From contig CAVRAZ010000001.1 in NCBI GenBank assembly GCA_963719135.1, positions 62,001 to 126,000 on the forward strand: a stretch of 64,000 nt of DNA, read 5' to 3'. The DNA comes from CAVRAZ01 sp963719135 (GTDB taxonomy: Bacteria; Pseudomonadota; Gammaproteobacteria; DSM-19610). The notes beneath the pieces were generated by a model, which was given only the letters and a program-made list of their open reading frames with translations, did no database searches and was not told the DNA's origin. A program made the position numbers and the translations under genes. Positions 11,306-20,765 of the stretch are shown piece after piece (position 1 is the first letter of the stretch; each line of letters begins with the position of its first letter).

Positions 11306-11593
11306 TCAGCCGGCCGCATCCCTCACGCCGTCGGCGCACCCGTCCTCGACGTTGGCACCAATCCGGTCGACGCCTTCGAGCACCGCCGCCACCAGCGGTG
11401 CGCTGGCGCAGGCGGCGGTCGTCGGATTCACGCGGCGCTTGTCGCGCTCGAACAAGGCCACGCCCAGACCAACCTCCAGCTTGGCGATCTGCATGCTCAG
11501 GGTCGACTGCGATACGTGACAGCGGGCGGCAGCACGACCGAAATGCCGCACCCGGTACAGCCCCATGAAATACTGAAGTTGCCGGATCGACAT
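11306..11593 (-). pseudogene. Truncated LysR-family (OxyR-like) regulator, DNA-binding part only
   Basis: The 95-residue product is a LysR helix-turn-helix: MSIRQLQYFMGLYRVRHFG, then AAARCHVSQSTLSMQIAKLE and LGVALFERDKRR. The spacing matches OxyR (RHF-RAA, CHVSQ-TLS). The linker helix region is still visible (VLEGVDRIGANVEDG), but the roughly 200-residue peroxide-sensing domain is missing and the next DNA is the promoter area of the cytochrome operon. It starts 20 bp after the peroxiredoxin-glutaredoxin gene on the same strand. It may be a remnant of oxyR or a free DNA-binding fragment; the former is more likely. Confidence 0.75.
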
Positions 11594-11613
11594 CGGCGGC
11601 CGTTCCGCTTCGC

Positions 11614-12363
11614 TCACGCAGCCCTGGATTCGCGCGTGGCCAGCCATTGCGCCAGCGCCTCCGAACCGCCGATGAGCCGGCCGCCGACAAAGACCTGGGG
11701 AACCGTGTCGGCGCCGGAGACCGCGCGAACACCGCGTGGCGACACCCCATTGCCCACCTGGATCTCCTCGAAGTCGATATCCTGGTCGCGCAGCATGCCC
11801 TTGGCCCGCGCGCAAAACGGACAACCGGCCTTGGTGAACATCAGCACGTCCATGGGCTTGACCGCCTCGGGATTGAGGTACTCGAGCAGGGTGTCGGCGT
11901 CGGACACCTCGTAGGGATCGCCGGGGACGTCCGGTTCGATGAACATCTTCTCGATGATGCCGTCGCGCACCAGCATCGAATAACGCCAGGAGCGCCTGCC
12001 GAACCCCAGGTCGTTCTTGTCGACCAGCAAACCCATGGCCTCGGTGAATTCGCCGTTGCCGTCCGGTATGAACCGGATGTTCTCGGCGTGCTGGTCGCGC
12101 GCCCACTCATTCATGACGAACGCATCGTTCACCGACACGCAGACGATCTCGTCGATGCCGTTGCGCCGGAACGTGGCGGCCAGTTCGTTGAATCTCGGCA
12201 CGTGCGCGGAGGAACAGGTCGGGGTGAACGCGCCCGGCAGCGAGAATACGATGACGTTTCTGCCGGCGAACAATGCGTTCGTGCTGACATCCACCCACGC
12301 GTTGTGCTCGCGCGTCTTGAACACGACTTCAGGTACGGACTTGCCTTCCCGATTTTCGAACAT
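11614..12363 (-). CDS. Hybrid peroxiredoxin-glutaredoxin (Prx5-Grx)
   Basis: This enzyme reduces peroxides with glutathione. The N-terminal peroxiredoxin 5 domain (about residues 1-165) carries PGAFTPTCSSAHVPRF with peroxidatic Cys50. The C-terminal glutaredoxin domain (about 170-249) carries KAGCPFCARAK (Cys181, Cys184), TVPQVFVGG and a GG motif. Its 249 residues and architecture match the fused enzyme known from Haemophilus. The ATG at 12363 has an AAGAGGA ribosome site. A truncated LysR/OxyR-type gene follows 20 bp downstream, so peroxide-dependent control was probably the ancestral state. Confidence 0.95.
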   Translation of the reverse strand: MFENREGKSVPEVVFKTREHNAWVDVSTNALFAGRNVIVFSLPGAFTPTCSSAHVPRFNELAATFRRNGIDEIVCVSVNDAFVMNEWARDQHAENIRFIPDGNGEFTEAMGLLVDKNDLGFGRRSWRYSMLVRDGIIEKMFIEPDVPGDPYEVSDADTLLEYLNPEAVKPMDVLMFTKAGCPFCARAKGMLRDQDIDFEEIQVGNGVSPRGVRAVSGADTVPQVFVGGRLIGGSEALAQWLATRESRAA

Positions 12364-12759
12364 GGTCAGATTCCTCTTGGGTCAGGTTTCGTTGAACGGA
12401 GCTTCCTGCGACTGTGGACAAGGATACGGTGCGCCAGTGGATTAGTGAAATCTAAAATAGCAATAATTGCCAATAGGGAAGGGCTATGATCGATCGCCTG
12501 CGCGCGGGGGCCGCGTCCGGAGTCTTACGGCGATGCGGGGCGCTGCCGGGCCGCCGGGCCGCCGGGCATAGGCGGTCGGGCAGCGTCTGGCGGCCGAGCC
12601 GACGGCTTCCGTGGCCGGTCGCGCCGTGTCGAAGCCGGCCGGACTTCTGGTGTATACTGCGGGCGCGCATCGGTTTGCCGTTGCGCCTCGTACCGGTGCT
12701 TATTTTTCCCGGACTTCGGGTGACGCGCGGCGCGCTCTGTCGGTTATTGCACAAGAACC
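12364..12759. other. Divergent intergenic region before the DAHP synthase gene
   Basis: About 400 bp without a supported gene. It holds a GC-rich part with a threefold near-repeat of CCGCCGGGC (about 12545-12570) and a good -10 hexamer TATACT at 12653-12658 without a convincing -35. This is the probable promoter region of both flanking genes. I see no clear attenuator. Confidence 0.45.
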
Positions 12760-13836
12760 ATGATCTACCACACGGACGATTTACGCATTCTCGACGTACG
12801 CGAAGTGATTCGGTATTCGGAGTTGCAGCTCGAATTTCCGATCACCGAAACGGCGGCGCGTACGACCTGCGAGACGCGCAACGCCATTCACGCGCTGCTG
12901 ACCGGCGCGGACGACCGCCTGCTGGTGATTTCCGGGCCCTGTTCCATACACGATCCGGACGCCGCGCTGGAATACGCCGCGAGGCTGGCGGAGGTGCGCC
13001 GGCGGCTCGCCGATGACCTGCTGATCGTGATGCGCGTCTATTTCGAAAAACCGCGCACCACGGTGGGCTGGAAAGGGCTGATCAACGATCCGGACCTCGA
13101 CGACAGCTTCAATATCAACAAGGGGCTGCGGCTTGCCCGCAAGCTGCTGCTGGACGTCAACAACCTCGGCGTGCCGGCCGCGACCGAATACCTGGACCTG
13201 ATGACGCCGCAGTACGTTTCGGACCTGATCGGCTGGGGCGCCATCGGCGCGCGCACGACCGAGAGCCAGGTTCATCGCGAACTGGCTTCGGGCCTGTCCT
13301 GTCCGGTGGGTTTCAAGAACGGCACCGACGGCAAACTGAATATCGCCATCGACGCCGTTCACTCTGCGTCGCAGCCGCATCACTTCCTGTCGCTGACCAA
13401 GGAAGGGCATTCCGCGATCTTCAAGACCGCCGGCAACCGCGATTGCCACGTCATTCTGCGCGGCGGCCGCCATCCCAACTACGATGCGGCCAGTGTCGCG
13501 GCGGCGGTCGAAGCCTTGCGCAAGGCCGAATTGCCCGAAAAACTGATGATCGACTTCAGCCACGGCAACAGCGCCAAGCAGTTCCAGCGCCAGCGCGACG
13601 TGGCCGAGGAGGTGGCGGCGCAGATCGAAGCGGGCAACCCGGCGATCATGGGCGCCATGCTCGAAAGTCATCTCAAGGAGGGCCGACAGGACAAGCTTCC
13701 GGGCAAACCGCTGGAGTACGGCCAGAGCATCACCGATGCCTGTCTCGGATGGGAAGCGACCCTGCCCGTGCTGGAGCGTCTGGCCGCCGCTGTGGCGCGG
13801 CGCCGGCGGCAGCCGGTGCAGGCGTCGGCCTGTTGA
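12760..13836 (+). CDS. aroG: 3-deoxy-7-phosphoheptulonate (DAHP) synthase, class I
   Basis: It condenses PEP and erythrose 4-phosphate, the first step of the shikimate pathway. The 358 residues match the AroF/G/H type: LVISGPCSIHDPDAALEYA, MRVYFEKPRTTVGWKGLIND, GARTTESQVHRELASG, PVGFKNGTDG, HVILRGG, DFSHGNSAKQ and EYGQSITDACLGWE with the usual metal- and PEP-binding residues. I cannot tell which feedback class it belongs to, so aroG stands for the family. It has its own upstream region and is convergent with galE; the 115 bp between them shows no clear terminator. Confidence 0.93.
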   Translation: MIYHTDDLRILDVREVIRYSELQLEFPITETAARTTCETRNAIHALLTGADDRLLVISGPCSIHDPDAALEYAARLAEVRRRLADDLLIVMRVYFEKPRTTVGWKGLINDPDLDDSFNINKGLRLARKLLLDVNNLGVPAATEYLDLMTPQYVSDLIGWGAIGARTTESQVHRELASGLSCPVGFKNGTDGKLNIAIDAVHSASQPHHFLSLTKEGHSAIFKTAGNRDCHVILRGGRHPNYDAASVAAAVEALRKAELPEKLMIDFSHGNSAKQFQRQRDVAEEVAAQIEAGNPAIMGAMLESHLKEGRQDKLPGKPLEYGQSITDACLGWEATLPVLERLAAAVARRRRQPVQASAC

Positions 13837-13951
13837 GCATCGCGCAAGTGGGTGACACGCTTATGCGTACGCGCGGCCTCCGCCGCGAACCGGTCCTGCA
13901 GGTCTGCCGGACAGGATGCCGGCCGCGTAATCAGGTCGCTATCGCGAGCGC

Positions 13952-14944
13952 CTATTTCGGCGTGTAATCCCGCAGTTTTCGTTCCCAGGCCAGCGATGTT
14001 CTGACGATGTAGTCGAGGTCGTCGTGCTTCGGCTTCCAGCCCAGCACCTGCTGAATCCGGTCGGCGCGCGCAACCAGCGTCGGCGGATCGCCGGCGCGGC
14101 GCGGCTCTTCCCTGACATTGATCGGCGTTCCGTGCACCCGGTCCACGGCGTTGATCACTTCGCGCACGCTGTAGCCGTGGCCGTAGCCGCAGTTCAGCGT
14201 CTGCGAGGCGCCGCCCCGGCGCAGATAGTCGAGCGCTTTGACGTGCGCATCGGCGAGGTCGTCGACGTGGATATAGTCGCGGACGCCGGTACCGTCCGGT
14301 GTCGGGTAGTCCGTGCCGAACACGCTGAGCCGCTCGCGCTTGCCCATCGCCACCTCGGCGGCCACTTTGATCAGCAGCGTGGCGTTTTGCGTCGACTGTC
14401 CGATCCGCAGGTCCGGATCCGAGCCGGCGACGTTGAAGTAGCGCAGGATGACATGGGTCATGTCCGACGCCTTGCCCAGATCGCGCAGCATCGTCTCCGA
14501 CATGAGTTTGGACATGCCATAGGGATTGATGGGTGCCAGCGGGCTCGATTCGTCGGCGTAGGGGCCCTGCGGAATACCGTAGACGGCGGCGGTGGACGAG
14601 AAAATGAAGTGCCTGACGCCGGCGTTCTGACAGCACTCGAGCAGATTGCGCGTGCCGCAGGTATTGTTGCCGTAATATTTCAGCGGCTGGTTCACCGATT
14701 CGAGTACGATAGTGTGCGCGGCGAAATGCAGCACCACGTCGACGTCGTGGTCGGCGAGCAGCGAGGAAACCAGATGCCGGTCGCCGGTGTCGCCCACCAC
14801 CAGTTCGGCGCCCAGCACGGCATCGCTGAAACCCGTCGAGAGGTTGTCCAGAACCACGACCGATTCGCCGGCGTCGGTCAGCAGACGCACCGCGTGGCTG
14901 CCGATGTAGCCCGCGCCGCCGGTTATCAGAATTTTGTGGGACAT
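13952..14944 (-). CDS. galE: UDP-glucose 4-epimerase
   Basis: GalE interconverts UDP-glucose and UDP-galactose for cell-envelope sugars. The 330-residue SDR protein has the NAD-binding GGAGYIGSH motif (residues 9-17), catalytic SSTAAVYG (about 116-123) and PYGMSK with Tyr142xxxLys146. HFAAHTIVLESV and RYFNVAGSDPDLRIGQ are also family blocks. I chose the ATG at 14944 (MSHKILITGG) because SDR enzymes start immediately before the first strand. It is divergent from dusA across a 240 bp region. A related UDP-sugar epimerase cannot be fully excluded. Confidence 0.92.
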   Translation of the reverse strand: MSHKILITGGAGYIGSHAVRLLTDAGESVVVLDNLSTGFSDAVLGAELVVGDTGDRHLVSSLLADHDVDVVLHFAAHTIVLESVNQPLKYYGNNTCGTRNLLECCQNAGVRHFIFSSTAAVYGIPQGPYADESSPLAPINPYGMSKLMSETMLRDLGKASDMTHVILRYFNVAGSDPDLRIGQSTQNATLLIKVAAEVAMGKRERLSVFGTDYPTPDGTGVRDYIHVDDLADAHVKALDYLRRGGASQTLNCGYGHGYSVREVINAVDRVHGTPINVREEPRRAGDPPTLVARADRIQQVLGWKPKHDDLDYIVRTSLAWERKLRDYTPK

Positions 14945-15187
14945 TACCACTTGATCCTTATTCCTGAAGGTGAAGTGCCGATGCGACCGCCGCGCCGGCA
15001 TGATACCCGCCAGGCTGCGTACATGCCAACCCGGGCGGCGCCGCGCAACCGGTGCCGAAGCGGCGGCGGCCGGCGATGCGGGGGGTATCGTTGCGTGCGC
15101 GGGCAGGTGCGGATGCGCGTCTGCGGCGGGACGCCGGGGGTGCACACCGGCGGCGGCCGGTGCTTTGGCGTAGAATCAGGTTCGACC

Positions 15188-16234
15188 ATGGGTGTTCCGG
15201 ATTTCAACGTGACGGCCCCGCTGCCGGATTCGGCGGTGCGCTCCGCGTTGTCCGTCGCCCCCATGATGGACTGGACGGACCGTGATTGCCGCTATTTCCT
15301 GCGGCTGATCTCGGCGCGCGTCCTGCTCTATACGGAGATGGTGACGACCGACGCGATCCTGCACGGCGATCCGGAACGCCTGTTGGGCTTCGATCCGGCG
15401 GAGCCGCCGCTGGCCTTGCAACTGGGCGGTTCCGATCCGGCGCGTTTGGCGGCGTGCGCGCGCATCGGCGAGACGTACGGTTATGCCGAGATCAATCTGA
15501 ACGTGGGCTGTCCCAGCGACCGCGTCCAGTCGGGCCGGTTCGGGGCCTGCCTGATGGCCGAACCGGAGACCGTCGCCGCGGCGATCGCCGCGATGCGTGC
15601 GGCGGTCGCGATCCCCGTGACCGTCAAGACCCGTACCGGCATCGACGATCTGGATTCCTATGCACACCTGGCGCGTTTTGCCGGGATGGTGAATGCGGCA
15701 GGCGCCGACAAACTGATCGTGCACGCGCGCAAGGCCTGGCTGCACGGACTGAGTCCCGGCCAGAATCGCGACATACCGCCGCTCGACTACGCGCGCGTTT
15801 ACCGTCTGAAGACCGATTTCCCCGATCTGCCGATACACATCAACGGCGGCGTCACCGGTCTGGCGCAGGCGGAAGCGCATCTGCGCCACGTCGACGGTGT
15901 CATGATCGGCCGCGAGGCCTACCACAATCCCTATCTGCTCGCGCAGGTCGATCGCCGGTTCTTCGATCCGGCGGCAGCCGTGCCGGAACGGGCGGATATC
16001 GCGCGCCGGATGCTCCCGTACATCCGTCAACGGCTCGAGCGCGGCGCACGCCTCAACCAGATCACCCGTCACATGCTCGGGTTGTTCCACGGCGTGCCGG
16101 GCGCGCGCGCCTGGCGCAGGGTGTTGAGCGAGCAGGCGCACCGCCCCGGCAGCGACGCGTCGCTGATCGAGCGCGCGCTGGAGAGTGCCGCCGGTTGCTG
16201 CCGTTGCGCGCCCCAGGGCACCGGGGTTCGCTGA
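15188..16234 (+). CDS. dusA: tRNA-dihydrouridine(20/20a) synthase DusA
   Basis: DusA uses FMN and NADPH to reduce uridines in the tRNA D-loop. The 348-residue product shows LSVAPMMDWTDRDCRYFLRL, EINLNVGCPSDRVQSGRFGA with catalytic Cys108 inside GCPS, IPVTVKTRTGID, LIVHARKAWL, HINGGV and GVMIGREAYHNPYLL, all typical of DusA rather than DusB or DusC. The ATG at 15188 sits about 12 bp after a TAGAAT -10-like hexamer, so the leader would be very short. The gene is divergent from galE and followed by a REP unit. Confidence 0.95.
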   Translation: MGVPDFNVTAPLPDSAVRSALSVAPMMDWTDRDCRYFLRLISARVLLYTEMVTTDAILHGDPERLLGFDPAEPPLALQLGGSDPARLAACARIGETYGYAEINLNVGCPSDRVQSGRFGACLMAEPETVAAAIAAMRAAVAIPVTVKTRTGIDDLDSYAHLARFAGMVNAAGADKLIVHARKAWLHGLSPGQNRDIPPLDYARVYRLKTDFPDLPIHINGGVTGLAQAEAHLRHVDGVMIGREAYHNPYLLAQVDRRFFDPAAAVPERADIARRMLPYIRQRLERGARLNQITRHMLGLFHGVPGARAWRRVLSEQAHRPGSDASLIERALESAAGCCRCAPQGTGVR

Positions 16235-16236
16235 AC

Positions 16237-16262
16237 CGTCATCCCGGCGAAGGCCGGGATCC
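16237..16262. repeat. Single REP unit
   Basis: GTCATCCCGGCGAAGGCCGGGATCC is the recurrent REP-like palindrome of this genome (stem CCCGGC/GCCGGG). It lies directly after dusA, and further units occur throughout the window. Confidence 0.8.
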
Positions 16263-16307
16263 ATTCGTCCGATACACCGGCCCGCATGAACGTATTTCAA
16301 CTACCGG

Positions 16308-16742
16308 CTAGACCTTCGAACGAATCCACTGACTCAGGTTGTGCGCATCCATGGCGCCGGCCTGGCGCGCGATTTCCCGGCCGCCTCTGAAGATCACCAG
16401 CGTGGGAATGCTGCGGACATTGAACTGCAGCGCGCTGCGTTGCGCGACTTCGGTGTTGAGCTTGGCCATGCGGACGTGGGGTTCGACCTGCGCCGTCACC
16501 TGCTCGAACCAGGGGGCCATCATCCGGCAAGGGCCGCACCAGGGCGCCCAGAAGTCCACCACCAGGGGGATATCGTCGCGGGCGATGTGCCGTTCCAGAC
16601 TGGTGTCGTCGAGTTCGACGGGATGGCCGGAAAACAGCGGCGCCTTGCATTTCCCGCATTTCGGATGCGCCGCCAGGCCTTGTTCCGGTATACGGTTTAC
16701 CGCAGCGCAATGCGGGCAGACGATGTGCAAAGCCTCGGACAC
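16308..16742 (-). CDS. trxC: Thioredoxin 2 with N-terminal zinc finger
   Basis: TrxC is a cytosolic thiol-disulfide reductant induced under oxidative stress in its best-known hosts. The 144 residues match the family. An N-terminal zinc ribbon has Cys9, Cys12, Cys29 and Cys32 (CPHC, CGKC), followed by a thioredoxin fold with FWAPWCGPCRMM (redox Cys69/Cys72) and the cis-proline SIPTLVIF. It stands alone between dusA (convergent) and pepN on the same strand; the 107 bp before pepN's end holds nothing notable. Confidence 0.95.
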   Translation of the reverse strand: MSEALHIVCPHCAAVNRIPEQGLAAHPKCGKCKAPLFSGHPVELDDTSLERHIARDDIPLVVDFWAPWCGPCRMMAPWFEQVTAQVEPHVRMAKLNTEVAQRSALQFNVRSIPTLVIFRGGREIARQAGAMDAHNLSQWIRSKV

Positions 16743-16849
16743 GCCAAATACCCCGATTCGGTTTCAGACATTGGCCTGACTATGGGGGCATGCGGTGCGG
16801 CTTCAAGGTTTGCAGCGCGCGGGGCGCGGCCTTCCCGGCAGGAACCCGG

Positions 16850-19525
16850 TCAGCCCCGCAGGCTCTTGGAGACGATCTCGAACACGTCTTTGGACAGATG
16901 GTCCACCTGGCTGAGCTTCTCCAGCTCGCCGCGCATCAACTGCTGGCGCACGGGGTCGTAACGGTGCCACCGGCTGAAGGCGCTGACCAGGCGCGCCGCG
17001 ATCTGCGGATTCATCCGGTCCAGCGTCAGGACCTGTTCGGTCAGAAAGCGGTAGCCGGCGCCCGAAGCCTCGTGAAACCGCCGCGCGTTGCCCTGGCAGA
17101 ACCGGCCGACCACCGCGCGCACGTTGTTGGGATTGGTGATCGAAAACGCCGGGTGCTGCATCAGCTTCCTGACCTGCTGCAGCGTGTCCGGCAGGCGCGA
17201 CCCGGCCTGAATTGAAAACCACTTGTTGACGACCAGGGCATCGCCCTTCCAGCGCCGATAAAAGATGTCCAGTGCTTCACGCCGTTCGGGTATATCCCAC
17301 TGCGCCAGAATGGACAGCGCGGCGAGCGAATCGGTCATGTTGTCCGCCCGCTCGAACTGGTTGACGCAGGTGCTCCGGGCGTCGGGGTGGGTGGACTCCG
17401 TCAGGTAGGCCAGACACAGGTTCTTGAGCGAGCGCCTGGCCATCTGTTCCGCGTCGAAACGGTATGCGCCCGGGGTCTTGCAACGCTGGTAGTGCGCCAT
17501 GAACCGGTCGGCAAAGCGGACCGCCAGCGCTTTGCGCAGGTGCTCGCGCGCCGCGTGGATGGCATCGACATCCACGACGTCGCACTGATCGGCCAGGTAG
17601 CTTTCGGACGGCAGCGCCAGCGTCTGGGCGACCAGCGCGGGGTCGAGCGTTGCGTCGTCCAATACGCGCCCGAACGCGTCGAGGACGGCGGCATCGACGG
17701 CGAGCGGCGCCTGCTTCCGATATTCGTCGACCAGCTCCAGCAGCACCGCAATCGCCAGCCGCTGCCCTGCCTCCCAGCGATTGAACGGATCGGTATCCCG
17801 CGCCAGCAGGAACTTGAGCGTTTCGCGGTCGGCGGCATCCTGGACGATGACCGGCGCGGACAACCCGCGGTTGATCGACAGTACCGGCCGCTGGCGGACG
17901 CCGGTGAACGTGAACGTCTGCTCCCTGTCCCTGAGATCGATGATCCGCTCCGGCGGCGCCGCGGGCGAACCCGGATGACCGGTCAGGCTGAGCGGCACGG
18001 GCGCACCCTGCGGATCGAGCAGGGCCATCGCCAGGGGAATGTGGAACGGCGCCTTGTCGGGCTGGCCGGGCGTCGGCGGGCAGCTCTGGCGCAAGGTCAG
18101 CCGACAGGTTTCCCGCTGCGCGTCGTAATCCATGGCGACCGTCACCACCGGGGTGCCGGCCTGACTGTACCAGCGCCGGAACTGGGCGAGGTCGAACGTA
18201 TTGGCGTCTTCCATGGCGGCCACGAAATCGTCGGTGGTGACCGCCTGGCCGTCATGGCGCTCGAAATACAGATCGGTGCCGCGCCGAAAGCCCTCTGCGC
18301 CCAGCAGGGTGCGCAGCATGCGCACCACTTCGGCGCCCTTGTTGTACACGGTCACCGTGTAGAAATTACTGATCTCGATATAGGACTCCGGGCGCACCGG
18401 ATGGGCCATGGGGCTGGCGTCCTGCGCGAACTGGAAGGTGCGCAGCAGGTTGACGTCGGCGATGCGCTTGACCGGCGCCGAGTTCAGATCGGCGCTGAAC
18501 TGCTGGTCGCGGAACACGGTGAAGCCTTCCTTCAGGCTGAGTTGGAACCAGTCGCGGCAGGTCACCCGGTTGCCCGACCAGTTATGAAAATATTCGTGGC
18601 CGATGATGCTTTGAATGCTGTGGTAATCGTCGTCGGTGGCGGTGTCGGGGCTGGCCAGCACGCAGGCCGAGTTGAACACGTTGAGACCCTTGTTTTCCAT
18701 CGCTCCCATGTTGAAGTCGTTGACCGCCACGATCATGAAGATGTCCAGATCGTATTCGCGCCCGTAGGTCTGTTCGTCCCAGGCCATGGCCTGTTTCAGG
18801 GACGCCAGCGCGTGGTCGCATTTGTGCGCGTTGGACGGCTCGACATAGAGGTGCAGCGCTACCGTCCGGCCCGAGCGGGTGACGAACCGATCGGTCTTTT
18901 CGACGAGGTCGCCGGCGACCAGCGCGAACAGATAACTGGGTTTGGGAAAGGGGTCCTCCCAGCGCACCCAGTGGCGGCCGCCGTCCAGTTCGCCGCGCTC
19001 GACCGGATTGCCGTTCGACAGCAGTACCGGATACGCGGTCTTGTCGGCCACGATCGTCGTCGTGTAACGCGCCATGACGTCCGGGCGGTCCGGGAACCAG
19101 GTGATGCGGCGAAAGCCCTCGGCTTCGCACTGCGTGCAGAACATGCCGCTCGACACGTACAGCCCTTCGAGCGCGGTGTTGGCCGCCGGATGGATCAGCG
19201 TCTCGATTTCCACGCTGGCGCCGTCGCCGGCGATGTTTACCACCAGTGCGCCGTCGTCATCCAGCGTGTAGCCGCTTGCGCCGACGGCCTGACCGTCGAT
19301 CGCCAGACTGACCAATTCCAGCGCCTGCCCCTCGAGCCGCAAAGGCGCCGCCGCAGCGGCCGCCGGATTCCTGCGTACGTCCAGGCGCGAGCGGACGCGC
19401 GTCGCCGCGGGGTCGAGGTCGAAATGCAGCGCCACCCGGTCGACCAGGAACGCGGGCGGTGCGTAGTCCTTGAGATAGATGGTCCGCGGCGCGGCGCCGG
19501 TCGATTCCACTGAGATGTCGGTCAT
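16850..19525 (-). CDS. pepN: Aminopeptidase N (M1 family)
   Basis: PepN is the broad-specificity cytosolic zinc aminopeptidase that finishes protein breakdown. The 891 residues agree with the gammaproteobacterial enzyme. The substrate-recognition motif NMGAMENKGLN (274-278 for GAMEN) precedes the zinc site HEYFHNWSGNR, where His310, His314 and Glu333 (SLKEGFTVFRDQ) are the ligands. The C-terminal all-helical part ends in SKDVFEIVSKSLRG. The TAA-less spacing to the upstream ybiB-like gene is only 21 bp, so the two are probably cotranscribed. Confident call. Confidence 0.96.
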   Translation of the reverse strand: MTDISVESTGAAPRTIYLKDYAPPAFLVDRVALHFDLDPAATRVRSRLDVRRNPAAAAAAPLRLEGQALELVSLAIDGQAVGASGYTLDDDGALVVNIAGDGASVEIETLIHPAANTALEGLYVSSGMFCTQCEAEGFRRITWFPDRPDVMARYTTTIVADKTAYPVLLSNGNPVERGELDGGRHWVRWEDPFPKPSYLFALVAGDLVEKTDRFVTRSGRTVALHLYVEPSNAHKCDHALASLKQAMAWDEQTYGREYDLDIFMIVAVNDFNMGAMENKGLNVFNSACVLASPDTATDDDYHSIQSIIGHEYFHNWSGNRVTCRDWFQLSLKEGFTVFRDQQFSADLNSAPVKRIADVNLLRTFQFAQDASPMAHPVRPESYIEISNFYTVTVYNKGAEVVRMLRTLLGAEGFRRGTDLYFERHDGQAVTTDDFVAAMEDANTFDLAQFRRWYSQAGTPVVTVAMDYDAQRETCRLTLRQSCPPTPGQPDKAPFHIPLAMALLDPQGAPVPLSLTGHPGSPAAPPERIIDLRDREQTFTFTGVRQRPVLSINRGLSAPVIVQDAADRETLKFLLARDTDPFNRWEAGQRLAIAVLLELVDEYRKQAPLAVDAAVLDAFGRVLDDATLDPALVAQTLALPSESYLADQCDVVDVDAIHAAREHLRKALAVRFADRFMAHYQRCKTPGAYRFDAEQMARRSLKNLCLAYLTESTHPDARSTCVNQFERADNMTDSLAALSILAQWDIPERREALDIFYRRWKGDALVVNKWFSIQAGSRLPDTLQQVRKLMQHPAFSITNPNNVRAVVGRFCQGNARRFHEASGAGYRFLTEQVLTLDRMNPQIAARLVSAFSRWHRYDPVRQQLMRGELEKLSQVDHLSKDVFEIVSKSLRG

Positions 19526-19546
19526 GGCCAGCCGTGTCTCCCGGGT

Positions 19547-20563
19547 TCAGGCGGCGCGGACGTACTTGTCGCGCGCGCGTCCGTCCCACAGCCGCTGGGC
19601 CAGGGCGACCGCACCGGCGGGGTCCTCGGCCTCGTGCATGAGATGCAGCGCGATGGCCGCGGTGCCGACCACGGCAGCAGCGCCGTATTCGTCCTCGGTT
19701 TCGCCGCGCCAGAGTGCGGCCAGCCGCTGCACGTCGAGCGTCTCGTCCTTGACGTGGCGCCGCTCGAACAGTGCCGGCCACTCGATCTCGTGCAGTTCCC
19801 CGTGGCGCACGTACTGGACCAGACAGGGGATGTCCGGGTTGCGTTCGATCTCGCCGCCTTCGCCCTTGATGACGGCGACGTTGGCTTCGCCGAGCAACTG
19901 CGCGGCTTCCTGGTGCATTGGCCGGTAACCGGGGTGAAAGATGCCCTGCATGACGTAGGGCGCGCCAAAGGGATTGATGCTGCGACCCACGGTGTGCACC
20001 GGGGAACGCAAGCCCAGCAACGGACGCAGTTCGATGATGGTGTGCAGCTTCGGACAGAGATATTCGATGTCGAGGTAAGCGAAGTTGTCCCGCTCCAGGC
20101 GCCGGCAGGCTTCCGCGATCGAGGTGCAGGGCGCAATGCCCAGCGCCGCCAGCACGTCTTTCGTATAGATGCGTCCGTTGGTATGGCCGCTGGCGCCGTG
20201 CATGAAGACCCGTTTGCCGTAATCGGCGAGCAGCAGGGTCGACAGAATGAACCAGGGCAGTTGACGGCGCTTGCCCGCGTACGACGACCAGTCGAGGTCG
20301 ACGGCGGGCGCGTCAGACGGAATCCTGATCCAGTCGCGCGCGGCGCGCACGAAGCCGGCGACTTCCTCGGGCGTTTCCTCCTTGACCCGCATCAGCATCA
20401 GAAACGCCCCGAGTTGGACCGGTTCGACTTCGTCGTTCAGGATCATCCGCATCGCCTCGAAGGCCTCTTGCTCGGAAAGCGATCTCGAACCGTTCCGGCC
20501 CTTGCCCAGCATCCGGACGTAGGCGGCGAAAGGGTGTTCTTCGTATTGGGTGACCTGAACCAT
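19547..20563 (-). CDS. YbiB/TrpD2-like phosphoribosyltransferase-fold protein
   Basis: The 338 residues have the anthranilate phosphoribosyltransferase fold of the YbiB/TrpD2 group: EAFEAMRMILNDEVEPVQ, AFLMLMRVKEETPEEVAG, FMHGASGHTNGRIYTKDVL, LRPLLGLRSPVHTVGR and INPFGAPYVMQG. E. coli YbiB is a LexA-regulated DNA-binding dimer with no known enzyme activity. The glycine-rich PRPP loop of true TrpD (GTGGD) is absent; DWSSYAGKRRQLPW occupies that place. That favours YbiB over tryptophan biosynthesis, and no trp genes are nearby. pepN follows 21 bp downstream. Confidence 0.85.
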   Translation of the reverse strand: MVQVTQYEEHPFAAYVRMLGKGRNGSRSLSEQEAFEAMRMILNDEVEPVQLGAFLMLMRVKEETPEEVAGFVRAARDWIRIPSDAPAVDLDWSSYAGKRRQLPWFILSTLLLADYGKRVFMHGASGHTNGRIYTKDVLAALGIAPCTSIAEACRRLERDNFAYLDIEYLCPKLHTIIELRPLLGLRSPVHTVGRSINPFGAPYVMQGIFHPGYRPMHQEAAQLLGEANVAVIKGEGGEIERNPDIPCLVQYVRHGELHEIEWPALFERRHVKDETLDVQRLAALWRGETEDEYGAAAVVGTAAIALHLMHEAEDPAGAVALAQRLWDGRARDKYVRAA

Positions 20564-20689
20564 GTGCTTGCCCCCGGCGTGAAATGCGGCGTCGGCCGGT
20601 CCAGGTGATGACCGGCGCTGGTCCGCTAGTGGTCCATGCGGATAATTCGGTAATGCATTGATGACTGGCGGAAACGCTGATCAATGCCC

Positions 20690-20765
20690 AGGTCGTCATA
20701 CCGGCGAAGGCCGATATCCAGTCGTTGCAAGAACCTGGATGCCGGCCTACGCCGGTATGACGAAT
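20690..20765. repeat. Inverted REP pair
   Basis: Two REP-like units face each other (GTCATACCGGCGAAGGCCG and CGGCCTACGCCGGTATGACG) around a short spacer, in the 390 bp gap upstream of the ybiB-like gene. The rest of that gap shows no gene; a GAGGTTCCTTAA motif after the pair recurs next to the REP pair near 39.2 kb. Confidence 0.75.

Noticed and set aside
14024..15187. Upstream in-frame extension of dusA across galE
   Set aside because: It runs antisense through galE; DusA homology begins at ATG 15188.
17387..19513. 708-codon frame opposite pepN, and similarly a 776-codon frame at 25681-28011 opposite uvrC
   Set aside because: Antisense shadows of secure genes; composition typical of GC-rich third-position artefacts.
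19547..20563. Anthranilate phosphoribosyltransferase TrpD
   Set aside because: The PRPP-binding glycine loop is missing and no trp genes are nearby; the YbiB/TrpD2 group fits better.
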